NCBI GenBank assembly: GCA_029204225.1
Contig: CM055107.1
Coordinates: 18,716,218 to 18,780,217, forward strand
Length of the DNA stretch: 64,000 bases
Direction: 5' to 3'
Source: Diphasiastrum complanatum
Lineage: Eukaryota > Streptophyta > Lycopodiopsida > Lycopodiales > Lycopodiaceae
Shown here in pieces: positions 60,081-64,000 of the stretch (positions are counted from its first letter, which is position 1; each line of letters starts with the position of its first letter). The translations under genes and the position numbers were made by a program. The notes under the pieces were generated by a model that did not search any database, was not told where the DNA came from, and saw nothing but the letters and a program-made list of their open reading frames with translations.

Positions 60081-60091
60081 CCTTTTATATA
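60081..60091 (-). promoter_or_regulatory. TATA box, gene copy C
   Basis: TATATAAAAGG on the minus strand, 45 bp upstream of the upstream-ORF ATG and about 230 bp from the main ATG; the same sequence and spacing as in copy B. Confidence 0.6.
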
Positions 60092-60254
60092 TTGCAACAA
60101 TCAATGACGACTATTCTTACATTCTACAAAATCAATAATTCTGAGCTTTACATCATGAATCCTAATAATTGGATGAGCAAGTTACATATTTCTTAGCATT
60201 CTATTTCTTAATAGGCTATCCAACTATTTTGAACCTTCTTAGATTGAGAAGCTA
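60092..60254 (-). promoter_or_regulatory. Upstream region of gene C shared with copy B
   Basis: It matches 41151-41354 except for about 40 bp absent here (between CTTACATT and CTACAAAATC). The match ends at GATTGAGAAGCTA, the point where copy B enters the family-2 fragment. Confidence 0.6.
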
Positions 60255-60350
60255 GGTGCTATCTTTTTTCGCACATTCATTTCTTATTTTTACTTGTAAT
60301 TAGTATCTACAAAGGAATTCCTCTAGTAATACAATGTTTGCCATAGATCA

Positions 60351-60660
60351 CTTGATGGAAGTAACTACCACGTGTGGAGATTCAAAGTTATCCTACTAGC
60401 TAAAAAACTATGGGAAGTCATAGAACATATAGAGAAATCATTTTTGATCTTATTGATCTTGAATATTCAAGAGTCGTTACTAGGTCATGCTTCCAAAGGC
60501 CAAACTTCCAATGATGTATGAGATATTTTAAACACTCTATGATGTTAGAGATGTTTCGGCTAAGTTGTTTCTAAATTAAAAATCCTTCTCATTAAAAATG
60601 TCAAAGAATGAATTGATACCTACATTAGAGGAGTTCTAAACTTTGGAATGGCCCCTTGTA
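60351..60660 (+). pseudogene. Family-6 copia gag remnant
   Basis: One frame reads LDGSNYHVWRFKVILLAKKL followed by WEVIE, the standard copia gag N-terminal motif, and another downstream reads VSAKLFLN, stop, KSFSLKMSKNELIP, the next conserved gag stretch. Both are broken by stops and frameshifts, and no pol follows. It resembles none of the other gag genes here. Confidence 0.7.
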
Positions 60661-60905
60661 AATATGCTTGTTTTTCCTTAATTTTTTTCTGACATGTGGC
60701 CCAATCATAATGCATACATTTGAAATTTATATCATGTAGCTAATTTAGATTAAAACTTAGAAATTAACTTTTAAGAATTTTAAAATATTTCAAATTCTCG
60801 CTAAATAGCATACAAGCATCCTATTGGTTGATGGTGTCATACCTGAACGTGCTAATCTACCCATGATGACAACATCTGAAGTTGAAATATTCACAATAAC
60901 ATATC
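60661..60905. other. Unassigned AT-rich sequence
   Basis: No gene or repeat recognised between the family-6 gag scrap and the GACGTC cluster. Confidence 0.5.
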
Positions 60906-60910
60906 ACGAG

Positions 60911-61290
60911 GATTCCGACGTGGACGTCCGACTGATTTTTGTTAATTTTTTAATATGTCGCATATCAATGCTTCGGATTCCGACGTCCAAGTAAAAATTC
61001 CCAAATTGGACGTCCGGTGATCGGAAAACTGTGGCGCAAATCAATTTTCAAACTTGACGTCGGATTCTGACATGTCAAAATCTGACATTTTGACGTGGAT
61101 ATGGCGTGGAATATTGTGTAACAAAAAAGAATAGTTGGCATCTAACGTGGACGTCGGAATTCGACGTTCGTCGCATTCTGTCGTCCACATCATTGATTTG
61201 AGTCCCGAATATTATTTTGATTTGACCGGTTATGGATGCGAACGTCAGAATCCGATGTGTTTTGGGACTTCGAAATCTGACGTCTGTGAA
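60911..61290. repeat. Cluster of GACGTC palindromes with GGATTCCGACGTC-like repeats
   Basis: Six perfect GACGTC sites (60923, 60982, 61009, 61056, 61150, 61279) plus GACGTGG at 60917 and about 61091 in 370 bp of AT-rich DNA. Several lie in a longer motif in both orientations (GGATTCCGACGTCC against TTGACGTCGGATTCTG). Related single sites occur at 21579, 46349 and 46448 in the other compound blocks. Confidence 0.8.
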
Positions 61291-61340
61291 TTTTGGATTT
61301 TTGTGCCATCCGCAGATTCTTTTCTTACTCTTTCTCACAG

Positions 61341-61475
61341 TTTTGGAGCATTTGGTGGTGCATTTGGAGCATTTGGTTCATTTGGAGCTGGAATATTTTG
61401 ATGCTTTTGGAGCTTTTGGAGCTTTTGGTGCTTGGAGATTTTGGAGCTTTTGGGAGTTTTTGGAGCTTTTGGAGG
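61341..61475 (+). repeat. TTTGGAGCA-type minisatellite
   Basis: About a dozen imperfect 9-12 bp units (TTTTGGAGCATTTGGTG...). Also present at 21641-21723 and inverted at 46187-46295, with unit number differing between loci. Confidence 0.85.
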
Positions 61476-61669
61476 TAGTTGTTTTGTTTTTGCCTTTTTT
61501 GTTAGAGATAAAGTTTGTTGTGTTTGTTTTTGTGAAAGAAAGTGAGGAGGGATGTTAAAAAGTGATGAAGGGAAAGTGTAAAGCATAAAGTAAATGAACA
61601 AAGAGTATAAAGCAAATAGTGTAAAGTAGATAGTGCAAAGATAATAATGCATAGATAGTGTATGAATTT

Positions 61670-62341
<672 letters not shown>

Positions 62342-62344
<3 letters not shown>

Positions 62345-63208
62345 TAATTATTCTTCCACAGAGAACACGATGAAAGTTTGAATAAATCAAACTAATATCA
62401 GTGTCTTCAATCAGGTCGATATCTGATCTATGTACTAACAGAACAACATTAGCTCATGATTGAATATAAGAATCTATTGATCAAAAAAAAAAGTTTATAA
62501 CTCTGAATCTGATTCATCATTATACATCTCTCGATGTCTTATCTCACTGTCGTGTCTCTGATTGAGTGAGTGAGTTACTATGAGTAGTGCACGTGTATTT
62601 ATATTGGTATAGGACAGGTCTTTTTGCCTTTTAATATTGTAACAATAGATATCTAACCGTCTAGGATGGTTGATATTCAAATAGACGCTCTGTTTTCAGG
62701 GTCGAATAAATTTTGTTCACGAATAATTCACAACAGTTTATCTCTTTGTCTTAGCTTCATGTTTTGCAAATTATTCACGACACTTGTCTCTTTTCGACAA
62801 TTTTGTCTTTCACAAATTGTTCGTGATAGATGACAATTCTTTGAGCTTGAAGAAGAAATCTAGAATATTTCACAAACTGTTCGCGAAAGGTGAGCTTGAA
62901 GAATAGTCCAGAAGATTTTGCGAATTGTTCGCAACAATTTTACGACATCTGAGGTTTGAACAAGAAACAGAATATTTTGCGACAAGATTCTATTCGTGAA
63001 TCTTTTGGGCTTCAACAAGAAAGCCACGAGCTTCTACGAGTAACTGTTTCGCGAATCTTTCGAGTTGACTACAAGACAAAGTTCGTGAATCCTTTGAGGT
63101 TGATCACGGATAAAAATGTTTCAATTTTGCGTTCATTTCTTATTCTTTGTCAAGTAAACTGCGCGCTTTGTTAGTAGAATCAAGATCTCTCTGATCAGTT
63201 ATTCTACA
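62342..63208 (-). mobile_element. Family-2 3' LTR lacking its last ~10 bp
   Basis: It ends at 63208 (TTCTACA, i.e. TGTAGAA in element sense) next to polypurine tract GCTCCCTCTCAA (63209-63220). At the other edge the terminal TTTTTCTTACA is replaced by the GA array. It is very similar to the LTR at 44399-45340, in the opposite orientation. Confidence 0.87.
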
Positions 63209-63282
63209 GCTCCCTCTCAAAGTGGGTAGTTGGATTACCTCAATCTTCTTCGCTGCTTCTCAAACAAAGCTTTACTGAGTGG
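63209..63282 (-). pseudogene. Family-2 pol 3' stub
   Basis: About 70 bp encoding the last residues of RNase H (KALFEKQRRR-type) attached to the LTR above. Cut at about 63282, where a family-2 LTR piece in the opposite direction starts. Confidence 0.75.
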
Positions 63283-63735
63283 CATCAAATGTCGCAAAAT
63301 TGTCATGAACAATTCATGAAATTTTTTGGACTGTTCTTCAAGCTCACCTGTCGCGAAACTATCACAAACAGTTCGCGAAATATTCTAGATTTCTTCTTCA
63401 AGCTCAAAGACAAAAATGTCGTGAAGAATTCATGAAAGACAAAAATGTCGTGAAGCGAGAAGTATCGCGAATAATTCGCGAAACAAGAAGCTAAGATGAA
63501 AAGATAAACTGTTGTGAATAATTCGCAAACAAAATTTAGTCGACCTTGGAAACAGAGCATCTATTTGAATATCAACCATCGTAAACAATTAAATATCTAT
63601 TGTTACAGCATTAAAAGGCCAAAAGACCTGTCCAGTAGCAGTATAAATACATGTGCACTACTCATTGTAACTCACTCACTCAATCAGAGACACAATAGCG
63701 AGATAAGCAACAAGAGATGTATATTGACAAATCAG
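63283..63735 (+). mobile_element. Family-2 LTR middle fragment, opposite orientation
   Basis: Matches about 44650-45110 of the complete LTR, with TTCNNGAA palindromes at 63313, 63372, 63429 and 63475. Neither LTR end is present. It joins directly to RNase H sequence at about 63736 (AATCAGATTTCTGAACCTTA). Confidence 0.8.
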
Positions 63736-64000
63736 ATTTCTGAACCTTATGTCTTGTTAATGGATAGCACTTCGACAATCTATCTTACAAAAGATTCTGT
63801 ATTTCACTAAAAAAACTAAGCACATGGCTATCAAATATCATTTGATTTGGGACTTAGTCGAGAAGAAGATACTGAAGACAGTCTTGATACCCATAGAGGA
63901 AATGATAGCTGATACCTTTACGAAACCACTCAGTAAAGCTTTGATCAAGAAGCAACGAGGAAGATTAGGATTAATCCAACTGCCCACTTCGAGAGAGAGC
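63736..64000 (+). pseudogene. Family-2 RNase H / pol end, running to the window edge
   Basis: Reads YVLLMDSTSTIYLTKDSVFH, KTKHMAIKYHLIWDLVEKKI-type sequence, then LIADTFTKPLSKAL and KKQRGRLGLIQLPT. The window ends on a polypurine tract (TTCGAGAGAGAGC), so a 3' LTR is expected to begin at the next base. Confidence 0.82.

Overview
The window is nuclear DNA of a land plant. It has no operons or ribosome-binding-site logic and is about two-thirds A+T. It is built almost entirely from decayed Ty1/copia retrotransposons whose primer-binding sites (TGGTATCAGAGC and variants) match plant initiator tRNA-Met, plus a plant CACTA-transposon remnant (DUF4218/DUF4216-like) and very long (GA)n/(CT)n arrays. 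The lineage cannot be fixed from the sequence.

The only plausible cellular gene is an unrecognised 207-codon gene encoding an N-terminal Cys4 (CX2C...CX2C) motif, an Ala-rich helix and a Ser-rich tail. It occurs three times: copy A (55-678, +, open, with its upstream region cut by the window edge), copy B (40285-40908, -, nonsense at codon 125) and copy C (59229-59852, -, intact). Each copy carries about 1.5 kb of conserved 3' flank. B and C also keep a TATA box and a conserved 15-codon upstream ORF.

Layout. Left arm, 1-10.1 kb: gene A, then family-1, family-2 and family-3 copia pieces. The same series recurs inverted as the right arm at 31.0-41.1 kb (gene B on the minus strand), so gene and retrotransposons were duplicated together with about 21 kb now between the arms. 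In the spacer lie a GC-richer block of short repeats and hairpins (10.1-12.8 kb), a family-2 fragment (12.8-14.4 kb), a 3.4-copy tandem array of a 1159-bp unit holding a family-1 gag/protease fragment (14.7-18.7 kb), an unassigned stretch with a putative LTR and primer-binding site (18.7-21.5 kb), a compound GA-repeat block (21.5-22.6 kb), the best-preserved retrotransposon (family 2, minus strand, 22577-28115, both LTRs), a family-4 integrase scrap and the CACTA remnant (28.7-30.9 kb). Right of gene B come a 5'-truncated family-2 element with an intact 3' LTR (41.35-45.34 kb), more GA blocks, a third family-1 copy (47.6-49.2 kb) and a family-5 element whose reverse-transcriptase region is tandemly triplicated (about 1234-bp period, 50.8-54.5 kb). 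Gene C follows, then a family-6 gag scrap, a cluster of GACGTC palindromes, a third GA block, and two family-2 LTR pieces facing each other up to the window end.

No retrotransposon here looks able to make all its own proteins: nearly every gag-pol has stops, frameshifts or lost catalytic residues. The main biological signals are repeated duplication of one gene together with its repeat context, recurrent tandem amplification inside dead pol genes, and a family-2 LTR carrying several heat-shock-element-like motifs.
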